A stretch of 59,921 bases of DNA, taken from the NCBI RefSeq assembly GCF_013294005.1, contig NZ_JABSNK010000017.1, positions 1-59,921 of the forward strand. Direction: 5' to 3'. The notes under the pieces are model-generated. The model saw nothing but the letters and a program-made list of their open reading frames with translations. It was not told the origin of the DNA and made no database searches. Shown piece by piece: positions 15,601 to 25,021 of the stretch. Every line of letters starts with the position of its first letter. Within the stretch, counting starts at the first letter, position 1. This DNA is from Flavobacterium gelidicaeli. GTDB taxonomy: Bacteria; Bacteroidota; Bacteroidia; Flavobacteriales; Flavobacteriaceae. The position numbers and the translations under genes are program-made.

Positions 15601-17615
15601 GGATTATTCATATCTGCTGCTATAGAAAATAATCCGTTGTTGATGTTTCCGTTAAGGGCTAGATTTTGATACGTATATTTGTTGTAGGTTAGTTTTTGTA
15701 AAGTTCCTTCAATCTTGGCTTTGGCAGTTTTTGGATCTAAACCTGTTCCTATAGCATTGGCTTTTAAGCTGATTTTACCAATAGTTTTGTCTTTTAATAA
15801 TTTTCCTAAATCAAAATTGGTCAGGTTCACTTGCGCTTTATAAGCTTCTTTGTTTTTTATTCTTTGATCAAATAACGCATTAATCTTTGCACCTCCGTAA
15901 GAACTTCCTAAAACAAGATTAGTATTAAAGTTGGTGATTGTTCCTTTAAAAGTTCCATTTACGTTCAATTGCGCGGGTAGTTGTATCGTACTAGGAATGG
16001 TCCCTTTTGGAGTAAAAGATTTAATGTCTTTAGCACTTGATTTTAATTCTTTTATATCTAAGTCAAAAAAAGCTTTGTCTACATCAGGTAATCCCGTAAT
16101 TGTTCCGCTGGCAGCAATCTTTGTCGTTCCAATGCCGCTGATTTCCAGTTTCGGAATTTGTAGTTTTTTTAGTTTTCCTGTTACTTTACTGTTGATTAAT
16201 AAAACAGCATTAGGATTGTCTTTAAAAGGGACTGTACTCGAAAGTGTAGGTACAAATATCAGCACATCTTGAAATCCTAATTCACTATTTTTTAAGTTGG
16301 CGTTTACACTTAATTCGGCTAAGTTTTTACTAACCGTTTCAATAGAAGGATAACCAATTTCAATATTGTCCTTTAATGTTGTTTGTGGCGTTTTCAGACT
16401 TAGATTTTTCAAGTAAGCATTTTTTCTTCCGTAGAAAAAGTCAGTTGTGAAGGAGTGTATTACTAAGCCGCTTTTTTCTTTAACTTTTAAGGAATTTAGG
16501 TTCCCGTCAATACTCAACGGACTATAATGCAAGTTTTCTAAGTCTAATGCAAGTGATTTGATAGCTAAATGTTGGTAATCTATTCCTTTTTTAACGGCTA
16601 CAGCATTATCATTATCAAATTTGAAATTGATATTTTTAAATGCAGTTTGTTTGATTTTTATTTCTAATTTGCTTGTTTCTGATGGAGTGGTAGCAAGTTC
16701 TGTTTTTTTATTATTAGTTTTTCCAATTAGTAAATTTCCTGTGGCATTTTCGAATACAATAGCATCAATAATATAGAACTGGTTACTGATGTCTGTTTTT
16801 GTAAATTTTGCGCCAAGCTTTCTAAATTTAATAGCAGTGGCTAGATTACTTTTTTCATCAGAATAGCTAATGTCAAATTTTGATAAATCTACTTCTCCAA
16901 GTACAATATTCAAATTTTCTTCGGCAGTTGTTTCTTTTGCGGAAGCGGCTACCTCATTTATCTTTTCAGCAAGCCCTTGTGACAGTTTTAATTGTAAGCC
17001 TTTGATGGTGATTTTAGGAATTTCAAAATCCATTTTATCCAAATCAAAACTTTTGATTCGGGTATCTAAATGCTTCAAGTTAAATGCTAAATCATTTTTA
17101 GTATAGGCATCATTATATTTAATTTTTATATTATCTAAATTAATTTTATCAAGCGAAAACTGCATAGGAGTAGAGGCTGCTTTAGGCTCTAAAGTATCTG
17201 CTGAAGCAAAAGCTTTAATGAGGTAATCAAAGTTAAAAATGGCATTTTCATCTCGACTCACATTAGCCGTTATGCCTTTTAAATCAATAGAATTAATAGT
17301 GATTTTATTGTCTATTAAATCAAACATATCAAGGTCAACGGCAAGTTCTTTACCTGCTAATAAAGTGTCTTTATTTTGCCCTTCAAAATAAACCCCTTTT
17401 AGGATTACTTTTTTAGGAAAACCTATTTGTAGTTTATCAATTGCAACTTTTGTTTTTACTTTTTCTTGGATATAGGCAACAACTTTTTGCTTCGCTAAAT
17501 TTTGCACGGAGGGAACTTGAATAGCAATTAGAACCAAAAGTAGTAATGCAAAAATTACTCCTACAAACCAGAGGAATATTTTTAAACTTATCTTAAAGTA
17601 TTTTTTCAAAAGCAA
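12636..17615 (-). CDS. tamB: TamB, translocation and assembly module / AsmA-like bridge protein
   Basis: 1659 residues. One N-terminal inner membrane anchor (ISLKIFLWFVGVIFALLLLV) is followed by a very long periplasmic beta-rich body with repeated AsmA/DUF748-like units (LDLDMFDLIDNKI..., KGKLTVMNLTIAD...). The TamB/DUF490 domain at the C-terminus (about 1200-1640) includes GRYELNEGAYEMNF, FDIVLPDGNNSVS and LNRFIGENPFASEAGG. TamB forms a hydrophobic groove between inner and outer membrane, with roles in lipid transport and outer membrane protein assembly. It is first in the tamB-tamL operon. Confidence 0.95.
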   Translation of the reverse strand: MLLKKYFKISLKIFLWFVGVIFALLLLVLIAIQVPSVQNLAKQKVVAYIQEKVKTKVAIDKLQIGFPKKVILKGVYFEGQNKDTLLAGKELAVDLDMFDLIDNKITINSIDLKGITANVSRDENAIFNFDYLIKAFASADTLEPKAASTPMQFSLDKINLDNIKIKYNDAYTKNDLAFNLKHLDTRIKSFDLDKMDFEIPKITIKGLQLKLSQGLAEKINEVAASAKETTAEENLNIVLGEVDLSKFDISYSDEKSNLATAIKFRKLGAKFTKTDISNQFYIIDAIVFENATGNLLIGKTNNKKTELATTPSETSKLEIKIKQTAFKNINFKFDNDNAVAVKKGIDYQHLAIKSLALDLENLHYSPLSIDGNLNSLKVKEKSGLVIHSFTTDFFYGRKNAYLKNLSLKTPQTTLKDNIEIGYPSIETVSKNLAELSVNANLKNSELGFQDVLIFVPTLSSTVPFKDNPNAVLLINSKVTGKLKKLQIPKLEISGIGTTKIAASGTITGLPDVDKAFFDLDIKELKSSAKDIKSFTPKGTIPSTIQLPAQLNVNGTFKGTITNFNTNLVLGSSYGGAKINALFDQRIKNKEAYKAQVNLTNFDLGKLLKDKTIGKISLKANAIGTGLDPKTAKAKIEGTLQKLTYNKYTYQNLALNGNINNGLFSIAADMNNPNLTFDLISSGSFKDKYPAVKAKLNVDIADLEKLNLHAGPLKIRGAIDADIQSANLDYLNGKLTVMNLTIADAEQQIVTDSISLLATAKPDTTAIVVKSPFLNAEIIGKYKLSKIANALQNSLATYYDINPEAKKQESEKQNFDFKLNVTSSPLLLKIVPEIQSMEPIAISGKYNTVNDSIVINGQIPKLVYGQNKITNAVVNINTADKALNYEFIVDDIQNNQFQLPYTAITGQLKDNVAAYQLQLKDLKDQERYLIAGNVKSNKGNTELHLDPANLVLNYESWQVAADNLIRFGTTGIYANQFELSNSGSNIQVQSQSEKANAPLAVNFKDFKIETISSFVEKSDLQINGNINGDALIKNLSTTPLFTADLKVDNFAFKEDTLGTVAIHVDNNVADTYNTQVGITGQGNQLDLAGTYAATAGVLNMNLDVAKLNLKSIQGFTLGNLKESTGFINGKLNITGKASQPKVVGNLKFNEIGFNVTPLNATFKGMNDNIQFNANNVVLNKFTIKDEKDNDMVIDGTISTQDFTNPGFDLTLVAKNFKAVNSKEKDNDAYYGEMYLNNNLRIKGDLNNPTVEGSIKVNGDTDFTIVLPQSDPSIADREGIVEFIDQDNPPLITKIAVDESLSNTEIKGINASVNIEVDKDAALSIVIDKANGDYLKLKGEAELTGGIDPSGKTTLTGRYELNEGAYEMNFNFIKRKFDIKNGSYILWTGEPTSADINITAVYKNEAAPLDLVDDQLGSVTTDVRNTYKQKIPFETELKMNGELLKPTITFDIVLPDGNNSVSTEIINTTQAKLAQLRQQPDELNKQVFALLLLNRFIGENPFASEAGGASVSSLARESASKILSQQLNNLAGDLINGVELNFDLNSTEDYTTGQLENRTDLSVGLSKKLLNDRLTVTVGSSFGLEGPQQKNEEANNIAGDVSIEYQLSKDGRYKLKAYRVNKYQVALQGQVVETGVSFILTIDYNKFKELFQSKKRKETKN

Positions 17616-17826
17616 ATAATTTTAGGTGTAAGTTGTTCTTATCAAAATGATTGAATTTCAACTTAATTAAAACGATTCACAAAGATGAAAAAATTAATCT
17701 GATATATATTACAACCATAACATTTAATATTATAAAATTATAAACAAAAATGATTGTTGAGGCTGCTATTCTAGTACTCTTCAAGAAGTAATTCACTACT
17801 GTAAAAAAACAATTATTAATAGTGAT

Positions 17827-18591
17827 TTATAGGTCCAGTTCTTTAATTTGCTTTTCTAAAGAGCGCGCATAATTGTAGCCGTATTCAAAGATTTCATCTG
17901 CTTTTTTTAGATTAAAAAGACTAAATTGACTCATATTAGGTGGTTCAATATATAAGGAGCACAAGTTTGTTTGCTCTTGTACTGAACTCTTCATTGCCAG
18001 ATGAAAACAACGGTCTACAATATTATTCATATGCACTTGATCGACCTCTTTCTTAATTGAATTTACGTAGCTACCTATAATTACATCGCACTGCCCAATC
18101 AAAGGTTCAATAGGAAAATTGTTCATTACACCACCATCAACATAAAGTGAATCATTGTACTGTATTGGTTGGAAAACTAAAGGAATGCAGGAAGAAGCCA
18201 TTAAAGCTTGAGAAAGATTACCAGAGGAGAAATAAACCAACTCGCCTTTTAAAATATCTGTAGCGGCAACGTATAGCGGAATCTTTAAATCTTCAAAGGT
18301 ATTTGTTGGTAAAAATTCATTATAAATTCCTTGAAAACCTCTCATTGCAAATAAACCTTGTCTTTTTATCAGGAAATTAGAAAAATTAAAGATTTGGCTT
18401 TTCTTTAAAATAGTTAAGATTTCATCAACCGAGTAATTAGCAGCATAGAAAGCCCCAGCAATAGCGCCTGCGCTAGTTCCAGAAATATGTGAGAATTCTA
18501 TACCAAATTCCTCTAATGCTTTTAAAATACCCAAATGTGCCATTCCACGTGCGCCTCCACCAGATAAAACAATTCCCACTTTCTTTTTCAT
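17827..18591 (-). CDS. Patatin-like phospholipase
   Basis: 254 residues. Oxyanion motif GGGARGMAHLG at the N-terminus, nucleophile elbow GTSAG (Ser about residue 40) and the Asp of the dyad in VDGGVMNNFP. No signal peptide, so it is a cytoplasmic or membrane-associated lipid acyl hydrolase of the RssA-like group; the substrate is unknown. The region downstream to the tamB start has no gene. Confidence 0.93.
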   Translation of the reverse strand: MKKKVGIVLSGGGARGMAHLGILKALEEFGIEFSHISGTSAGAIAGAFYAANYSVDEILTILKKSQIFNFSNFLIKRQGLFAMRGFQGIYNEFLPTNTFEDLKIPLYVAATDILKGELVYFSSGNLSQALMASSCIPLVFQPIQYNDSLYVDGGVMNNFPIEPLIGQCDVIIGSYVNSIKKEVDQVHMNNIVDRCFHLAMKSSVQEQTNLCSLYIEPPNMSQFSLFNLKKADEIFEYGYNYARSLEKQIKELDL

Positions 18592-18640
18592 TCTTGTATT
18601 GTTTTTTAAGGTTACGAAACAAAACTAGTAAACTATTCAT

Positions 18641-18686
18641 AAAAAAAGCTGATAATCAATAAAATGGTATGATTATCAGCTTTTTT
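18641..18686. terminator. Rho-independent terminator
   Basis: A stem of AAAAAAGCTGATAATCA and TGATTATCAGCTTTTTT with T-runs on both strands. It lies 19 bases beyond the stop of the thioesterase gene, so it ends that minus-strand transcript and separates it from the patatin gene. Confidence 0.88.
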
Positions 18687-18704
18687 ACTATTTAAAGGTA
18701 GTTA

Positions 18705-19142
18705 TTATAACGAAATAAAATCTTCTGTTTTAGGGAAATTTGTTAATGCTTCTACCGCAATTTCAGGTGTAGGATTAGCAATTTTTCTTAACTGAGTATC
18801 CATCCAAGCACCGTCTACTGTAATTGTAGCATACAATTGCCCTTCGGGATTTTTAAATTCATGAACAATAGTCCATCTTGAAGCATCCGGTTTCATTTTA
18901 GAGATTTTAGTATGCATGATAACTACATCAGAAAGTTTAATTTCTTTTCTGAAAACACACTCTTCTCTAAATAAAATAGGCCCAAAATGATTTATTTGTA
19001 ATACTTTCATGGTCAAGCCAAGACTTTCTAGGATTTCAATACGATGTTGTGCACCAAAATCATAATAAGCGCTGTGGCGAACGTGAAAATTAGGGTCTAA
19101 ATCTGACCAACGTAAAGATAATTGTTTTGTATATGATGTCAT
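18705..19142 (-). CDS. Acyl-CoA thioesterase, 4HBT hotdog fold
   Basis: 145 residues. The start LRWSDLDPNFHVRHSAYYDF is the hotdog-fold active-site segment (Asp of S-D-L-D, His-x-x-x-x-Y). FGPILFREECVFRKEI and RWTIVHEFKNPEGQLYATI are the later strands. Members hydrolyse acyl-CoA thioesters, but this one cannot be assigned a chain length. Monocistronic, with the terminator above. Confidence 0.88.
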   Translation of the reverse strand: MTSYTKQLSLRWSDLDPNFHVRHSAYYDFGAQHRIEILESLGLTMKVLQINHFGPILFREECVFRKEIKLSDVVIMHTKISKMKPDASRWTIVHEFKNPEGQLYATITVDGAWMDTQLRKIANPTPEIAVEALTNFPKTEDFISL

Positions 19143-19300
19143 TCTATGGGGTTTTTGAAACTACTACTGAAATAGTCAATAGTAATTTCAAAATTAGAGA
19201 ATTTTATTCATATTTCTAAGCGTATTGATTTAGAATAATGATCAATTTTTGATAATTCTTTCATACCCTTTAGAAAACAACTTGTTATACGTTTTACCAA

Positions 19301-20887
19301 TTAACAGGCTGCAACTAATTCACTGTCTTTGTGTTTTTTTGAGAATTCAGGTGCTACCACAATAGTTTCTAAAGGGCTAATTTGTAATTGATGTTGTGCT
19401 ACTTGGTATTTATTAAAGTTATCCCATTGAGGAGCTGCGTTTAATTTTTGACCAAACATAGCGTCTACACATACATTATTGTCTTTGTATTTGTCGTGTA
19501 AAACAGCTACAATCTTAAAGAAGAATTCATCTAGTAAAACTATAGTATCAAATTCGGCTTTTAAAGTACTGTAATTATCGTTTGAATGGTCAAGTAATTG
19601 TAGTAAATCCATTACTTCTGCTTTTTCTAACGCATCAATTTCAGTTAAATAACCATATTTTAATGTTTTGAAAACCAAATTATTCCATGCAATGCTATCA
19701 TGTCCCCATTTTACATCTGGGAGGTTCAGCGCATGTTCACATATTAATATAATAGCAAAAAGTACGTCGTTTAAATATTCAGCAGGGAATTCATCAAGAC
19801 TTCTAAATTCAAATCCGCTTTGGTACATTTTTTCTTGGTTGAAATCAAGACCAACCTCTGGAAGTAATTCATATTCCATCTCTTGCTCAATTCGATCTCT
19901 CCACCAGATGTTGTCTTCTTTTTCGAATTGTAGTAATTTTCTAAAATCATCCACTTTATACGTTAGAATTTTCCCTTTTGGCATCGCTTTGTTGTATGTT
20001 CCCACACCTATGTAGCGAGACATAGCACTGCGCATTGAACCCAAAGTGAATTGCTTGTCTAAATTATACTTGTTACTAATAACACCCATAATATCAGGGC
20101 TTCCTAAAGTAGCGATAAAAAACGGCTCAAACCATTGCAGTAGATAGATTGCGTTGCTGTGTGTCTTTTCAAAAGCAGTGTAATCTACGATACGGCTATC
20201 TTCGGTAAGCGTAGGTAGGGTGATGTGAAAATGATAGGTTCCGTTATTGAACAATACAAGATTTTCTTGATTGGTCATAAACATATTAATACCTGAATTG
20301 TAATCTGGATAGCTTAGTTTTTCGTTCAAAACAGCTGCTCCGTTTAGTTTATCCAGAAATAATTTTTTGGTTGCTTTTAATTCTTTGCAGGAATCAACTA
20401 CGGTTCTATTTTCAAAATATTTAGTAACAAATTCAATAGAATCGCCATCAAAATGTACTGATCCCATAGTTTTCTCTCTTTGGGTAATCATACTTTGAAT
20501 ATTGTAAGGCTGATTGTTTAAAAAAGATTCCATGATTGACTGTCCTAAATATTCAGGATTGTCTATAGGTTGCGGTTTTACATCAATAGTTTCATCTGTT
20601 TTTACAGCTATCGTTTTGTGTTGGAAATTAATATCCAGTTTTTCTAAAGAATGACTGTTCATCATTCTACTTACTTTATAATTTCTATTGGGATCAAACC
20701 CTTTTGCTAATAAAGGAGCAATGCTTTCCGTCTTGTAGTTTTTTGTGTAATCAATACTATATTTCTCAAAACCAATTTTCTCTTGTATAAACTCACCAGT
20801 AACTATTAAGGATTCTTCAAATTGTAGGTAGGTTTCGTTTTCTAATCCAATACCCCAATAATATTTTGCTGTGTGATTTTCTTTCAT
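19301..20887 (-). CDS. Probable carboxylate-amine ligase (GCS/amidoligase-like)
   Basis: 528 residues, no signal peptide. YYWGIGLENETYLQFEE at the N-terminus resembles the G-x-E-x-E metal-binding strand of glutamate-cysteine ligases and amidoligases. GTYHFHITLPT looks like their H-x-H strand, and LLQWFEPFFIATLGSPD like the helix that follows in the GCS2/viral GCS-like group. These enzymes join a carboxylate to an amine using ATP. The remaining sequence is unfamiliar, and the substrate could be a peptide, peptidoglycan or a small molecule. The next gene upstream on the strand (21485-22219) is a likely cysteine amidase or peptidase, a combination known for amidoligases. Confidence 0.45.
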   Translation of the reverse strand: MKENHTAKYYWGIGLENETYLQFEESLIVTGEFIQEKIGFEKYSIDYTKNYKTESIAPLLAKGFDPNRNYKVSRMMNSHSLEKLDINFQHKTIAVKTDETIDVKPQPIDNPEYLGQSIMESFLNNQPYNIQSMITQREKTMGSVHFDGDSIEFVTKYFENRTVVDSCKELKATKKLFLDKLNGAAVLNEKLSYPDYNSGINMFMTNQENLVLFNNGTYHFHITLPTLTEDSRIVDYTAFEKTHSNAIYLLQWFEPFFIATLGSPDIMGVISNKYNLDKQFTLGSMRSAMSRYIGVGTYNKAMPKGKILTYKVDDFRKLLQFEKEDNIWWRDRIEQEMEYELLPEVGLDFNQEKMYQSGFEFRSLDEFPAEYLNDVLFAIILICEHALNLPDVKWGHDSIAWNNLVFKTLKYGYLTEIDALEKAEVMDLLQLLDHSNDNYSTLKAEFDTIVLLDEFFFKIVAVLHDKYKDNNVCVDAMFGQKLNAAPQWDNFNKYQVAQHQLQISPLETIVVAPEFSKKHKDSELVAAC

Positions 20888-21484
20888 TTATACGAGTTCT
20901 TTTTTTGATGTTATTAGCTATTCATTTTATTGTTGCGGTATACTGATTTTCTAGCAGGAATTCATCGAAACCCATTTAATAATAGTGTTTCAGAATTAAC
21001 TGACTGCTGTCAAAAAAGTTTTTTTACTTTTAAATTATAGAAATTTAATTTCAGTCTTAGAAATTTAGTTTTGTATCGACGAAACGATTGATAAAAAGAA
21101 AAATTTTATAATGTATTTACAAAATTACAGATGATTCTAATTTCTTTTATTTCAATGTTTTAAGTAGACGAATAGCACCGTTTTTATTTTTGCTATTCTT
21201 GTATTTTTCCAGAGTGCAAAAGTACTTTTTTATTTTGGTTTTTCCAACAACAGAATGCTATTGAAAGTAAGTAATATTTAAGAAGTTTATTTTTTGATAA
21301 AAAGAGTCGCTTTATAAGTAAATAATAATATTTAATTACTTGATTTTTATCACTTTATATAATTATAAAAATAAAAAACACTTCGGTTTATAATACCTAT
21401 TTATTGATACTATTTTTCTTAGTTTTATTTATTGGCTAAAAAAGTAATTTAGCCTTTGTTTTTAGTAATTAAATTAAACCTCAA
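20888..21484. other. 597-bp non-coding gap
   Basis: Very AT-rich, with no convincing reading frame, hairpin or repeat. It should hold the promoter of the ligase gene at 20887. No clear TAnnTTTG box could be placed at the usual distance. Confidence 0.5.
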
Positions 21485-22219
21485 TTAATCATGATAATAA
21501 AATACAGATGAAGAGTACAATTCGTTATTCCACCAATCCTTTTTAATAGTCGTAAAATACTTGTAATTCACTTTTCCAGCTTGCGATTGTAATGGGTAAA
21601 TTACCTTTTCGTTTTCACGATACGCTTTGTGTTGCTTAGTTTCTGGAACTACGGGAACAATATGTCCTGAGAGTCCTCTTTGTCTTCTTTTGGCACAAAT
21701 AATACCTACGCCGCCGCTAGTATTTACTTTTTCTTGCATTTTGTCAATGCTTAAAATTCTTTTCCATCCAAAACTGCTTCCCCATTTCAAAAACCAATCG
21801 TGAATAGCACTGGAGTAAATAGTTTGTACGGTTTCGCCATAGATCGCTTCCACTTCTTCTCCGTTAAGGATTTTTTCTATGGATTCATCTGTCCACCAAA
21901 CGGTAGGGAGATAAACATTGGTAAAATAGCAGTAATCAAAGGAGTATACGTTGCAGTACGTATCTTCAACTGTTCTTTTATATCGAATATTTCCTGTTAC
22001 ATCTAGTTTTTCAATAAGCTTTGCAATACTTTCTTTTTTAGTAGCTGCATTCGTTTCATCTCTAAAAGGAATACTGGCGTCACTAATGGGTTTGTATTTC
22101 ATCTTGGTAGAATCTAGGCGAGATAATACATCTGGTAAAAAACCAGCCGCTTTTATTCTGGAATCAGGTAAGCTATCAGCAATTATTGACGCATTATTAG
22201 TAACAGTATCATTCTTCAT
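21485..22219 (-). CDS. NlpC/P60- or CHAP-like cysteine amidase/peptidase (putative)
   Basis: 244 residues. The core has T-Y-C-N-V-Y-S-F-D-Y-C near residue 88, VYLPTVWWTDESIE, a Gly-Trp segment (SSFGWKRI), then GGVGIICAKRRQ and LSGHIVPVVPE. This is the Cys...Gly-His arrangement of papain-fold amidases that cut peptidoglycan peptides, including phage-type lysins. No signal peptide is seen; the first 60 residues look unstructured. Its companion is the ligase-like gene 597 bases downstream on the same strand. Confidence 0.5.
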   Translation of the reverse strand: MKNDTVTNNASIIADSLPDSRIKAAGFLPDVLSRLDSTKMKYKPISDASIPFRDETNAATKKESIAKLIEKLDVTGNIRYKRTVEDTYCNVYSFDYCYFTNVYLPTVWWTDESIEKILNGEEVEAIYGETVQTIYSSAIHDWFLKWGSSFGWKRILSIDKMQEKVNTSGGVGIICAKRRQRGLSGHIVPVVPETKQHKAYRENEKVIYPLQSQAGKVNYKYFTTIKKDWWNNELYSSSVFYYHD

Positions 22220-22489
22220 TTTAACTCATTTTATTGGTTTAGTTTTGCCTTTAGAAAACAAAAATTTTAATTTCCGTCCTTAAAATTTAATCGGGCTAAC
22301 TAGGTACTATTTAAAAAAAAGCTTGAGTTCTTGAATAAACAAGCGCTAAATAGTATCGTTTTTCTCTAAAAAATAAATGTAATAAAAAAAACGACATTAG
22401 GATATGTAATCGATGCTTTTAAATTTTAAAATAGCGATTTATTCAAATTAAGAAGTTCATAAAATAATATTATTAGAAAAATAATGTGT

Positions 22490-25021
22490 CTAAAAATTTA
22501 TTCTCAAACTAGCATTAGGTGTGATTCCAAGTGATTTATTGTCTACTTGAATGGTTTTATCAGTTGTAGTAGGATCTACTTTATAATAGCGGTTAATAGT
22601 ATTTTTTTCATTTGTAAAGTTAATTACACCCGCATTAAGGTTGGCTTTAATCTTTTTTGAAAGTTGGAAACTATAACTCAAAGAGGCATCCAAACGCATG
22701 AAATTATCTAGATTTTGACTATTGGGAGCGTCATAATTTACTCTTGTAGTATTGCCTTTTTTTATGGTTTCGTTTCCAGTAACTGGAGTAGTATAAGGCT
22801 GACCATTACGCCAGTTTGCACCTATTGATACTTTAAAGTTATTGGTGATTGAATAATTATAACCAACAGAAAAGGAATGTCTTATATCAACATTATTTGG
22901 GAATTCTGACGGTGTGAAACTAGCAAACTCATAATCATTACGGCTAAAGGTGTAACTCAACCAAGTACTGTATTTTTGAGTAGTTTTATTAATCAAAAAT
23001 TCCACTCCTTTATTTGTATAAATACCATTTGCAGTTTCATATTGAAAATTATTATAAAAACCTTGATTAGAAGCTGTAATACCATCAACAATTTTATAAA
23101 ATCCAGTAAGGTCAATGTTCAGTTTATATCTTTTAAAACCAATTCCTAGTGAAGCTTGTTTACTTTTAGCAATAGGAATAGTATTATTATTAACTAAAAC
23201 CCATCTTCTTTTTTCAACACCTAGAAAATCGTCTTCAAAATCAATTACTTGTGTGCTTGTTTGATTTTTAAATTCTCCTTCAAATTTAATGGAAAAAGCA
23301 GCCGTAAGTTGTTGTCTAAAGTTGATCCTTGGTTCAAACAGAAGCTTTTTAAATTTCTCATAATAGTTTAGCCTAGCACCAATACGTAAATAACTATTGT
23401 TTTTATGGTATTCAGTTTCTACATAAAAAGCATGATTTGCTAAAACATCTTTTTTAGTACTTGAATAATCTGGGTTTTTTACTGTGGTTTGATTTAGCAT
23501 TCCAGTTTCAGTAAACTGATAACCCATTAGTAATTTTAAGAATTTAGAAACCGTATAATTACTGCTTAACTTTATACCTGTTTCTAATACCTCATTAGCT
23601 TCTGTAAGCTGTTGCTCATTTATAATTCGGTAATCAATAGCATCAATATTGTATTTAGAATAGTAGCCAATCAATTGAGTGTTGAACTTACTATTCCAAT
23701 TTGCATTCCAGTTTGCGCCGTACCCAACATTTTTTTGCGCAAGCGAACTAGACTTAGACTCTGTCGCAGTATTAGAATTAATTTCGTTGTATACTAAAGC
23801 ATTATTTATACCGATAATATTTGCTCTAAATTCGTGTTTATCGTTTAAATCAAACAGTAATTTTGCAGTATAGTCATAAAAATAGAAATCAGAATTGGTG
23901 TTGACGCCTTCACTGTTTCTTTTTATTTCTGAATCTTGAAAGCTTCGGTCAAAATAATTAGTAAATGTAGGTGTGTTAATCAAATCAGTCACAGAGCGAC
24001 GTCCCGAAATATCGAGTTGTAAATTAGCCGCTAACGGAATTTCTAAAAAGGCATCAGCACTTATTAAATTAATTCCAGCACCACCTGAAAAACTGTTGCC
24101 TACTTTGTCATTTGTATGCATCAAAATGGTGCTAGATACGCCATCACTGTAAGCTGCACTAGTCCCATTTTTTATGACTTCTACTTTATTTGTAAGGTTA
24201 GGATTATAGGCAGATATGAGACCAAAAAAGTGTCCTGAATGGTACATTTTAATATTATCCCAAATCATTAGATTTTGATCATTTGTACCGCCACGTACAT
24301 TAATATTAGCGATACTTTCATTAGTACTTTCAATTCCTGGTAAAGCTTGTATGGATTGTAAAATATCTGGCTCGATTAAACCAGGTAGGATTCCGAATTT
24401 CTTGGTGTTTAAAACCGTGCTTCCATCTAAATATTTTTGTAAACCACTAGTAAGAAAGCTGGTGATTAAGACTTGATTTAGTTCCTCTTTACTGGGTTTT
24501 AAAAGTAGTTCAATACAACTATCAACTGTAGAAAATAATTGTTTAGCAGTATAAATTTTTTCTTCATAACCTATATAACTAATGGTTATAAAAGCGTTTA
24601 TCGGAATACCGTTTATTTTAAACCTTCCTTTGTTGTTACTAACCGTATGCAGCCCAGTGTTATTTATATGAATTGTAGCTCCAATTAACGGTGTTTTAGA
24701 ATTAGAATCTAATAGTACACTACAAATGGTAAAGGTTTTATTTAAAACTGAAACAGTGACGTAGCGGTTGTCTAACGTTTTAAAATTCAGTAGTACATTA
24801 GCATTTAAATACGCTAATGTTTGAGTTAAACTAAGCATTTCATTTGGTGGCGTTATGGCAATATTGGTCACATCTTCAACCGCATAAGAGAATTTTACAT
24901 CAAACTGTTTTTCAATTTTTGTTATGAGTTGTGTTAAGGGTATTTTGTTTTCCTTACTTTGGCTATAGCCAATTAAATGTAGGCAAAAAATGATACAAAT
25001 GAGGTACTTATTATAGGCCAT
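22490..25021 (-). CDS. TonB-dependent receptor with FecR-signalling domain
   Basis: 843 residues. Signal peptide (MAYNKYLICIIFCLHLIGYS), an STN domain (about 25-110, LITKIEKQFDVKFSYAVEDV) that talks to the anti-sigma factor, a carboxypeptidase-D-like repeat (TPLIGATIHINNTG...GRFKI), the plug (LQSIQALPGIESTN, NINVRGGTNDQNLMIWDN) and a 22-strand barrel ending RINF. There is no SusD-type partner next to it, so the ligand is unknown. It overlaps the fecR-like gene by 11 bases. Confidence 0.92.
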   Translation of the reverse strand: MAYNKYLICIIFCLHLIGYSQSKENKIPLTQLITKIEKQFDVKFSYAVEDVTNIAITPPNEMLSLTQTLAYLNANVLLNFKTLDNRYVTVSVLNKTFTICSVLLDSNSKTPLIGATIHINNTGLHTVSNNKGRFKINGIPINAFITISYIGYEEKIYTAKQLFSTVDSCIELLLKPSKEELNQVLITSFLTSGLQKYLDGSTVLNTKKFGILPGLIEPDILQSIQALPGIESTNESIANINVRGGTNDQNLMIWDNIKMYHSGHFFGLISAYNPNLTNKVEVIKNGTSAAYSDGVSSTILMHTNDKVGNSFSGGAGINLISADAFLEIPLAANLQLDISGRRSVTDLINTPTFTNYFDRSFQDSEIKRNSEGVNTNSDFYFYDYTAKLLFDLNDKHEFRANIIGINNALVYNEINSNTATESKSSSLAQKNVGYGANWNANWNSKFNTQLIGYYSKYNIDAIDYRIINEQQLTEANEVLETGIKLSSNYTVSKFLKLLMGYQFTETGMLNQTTVKNPDYSSTKKDVLANHAFYVETEYHKNNSYLRIGARLNYYEKFKKLLFEPRINFRQQLTAAFSIKFEGEFKNQTSTQVIDFEDDFLGVEKRRWVLVNNNTIPIAKSKQASLGIGFKRYKLNIDLTGFYKIVDGITASNQGFYNNFQYETANGIYTNKGVEFLINKTTQKYSTWLSYTFSRNDYEFASFTPSEFPNNVDIRHSFSVGYNYSITNNFKVSIGANWRNGQPYTTPVTGNETIKKGNTTRVNYDAPNSQNLDNFMRLDASLSYSFQLSKKIKANLNAGVINFTNEKNTINRYYKVDPTTTDKTIQVDNKSLGITPNASLRINF

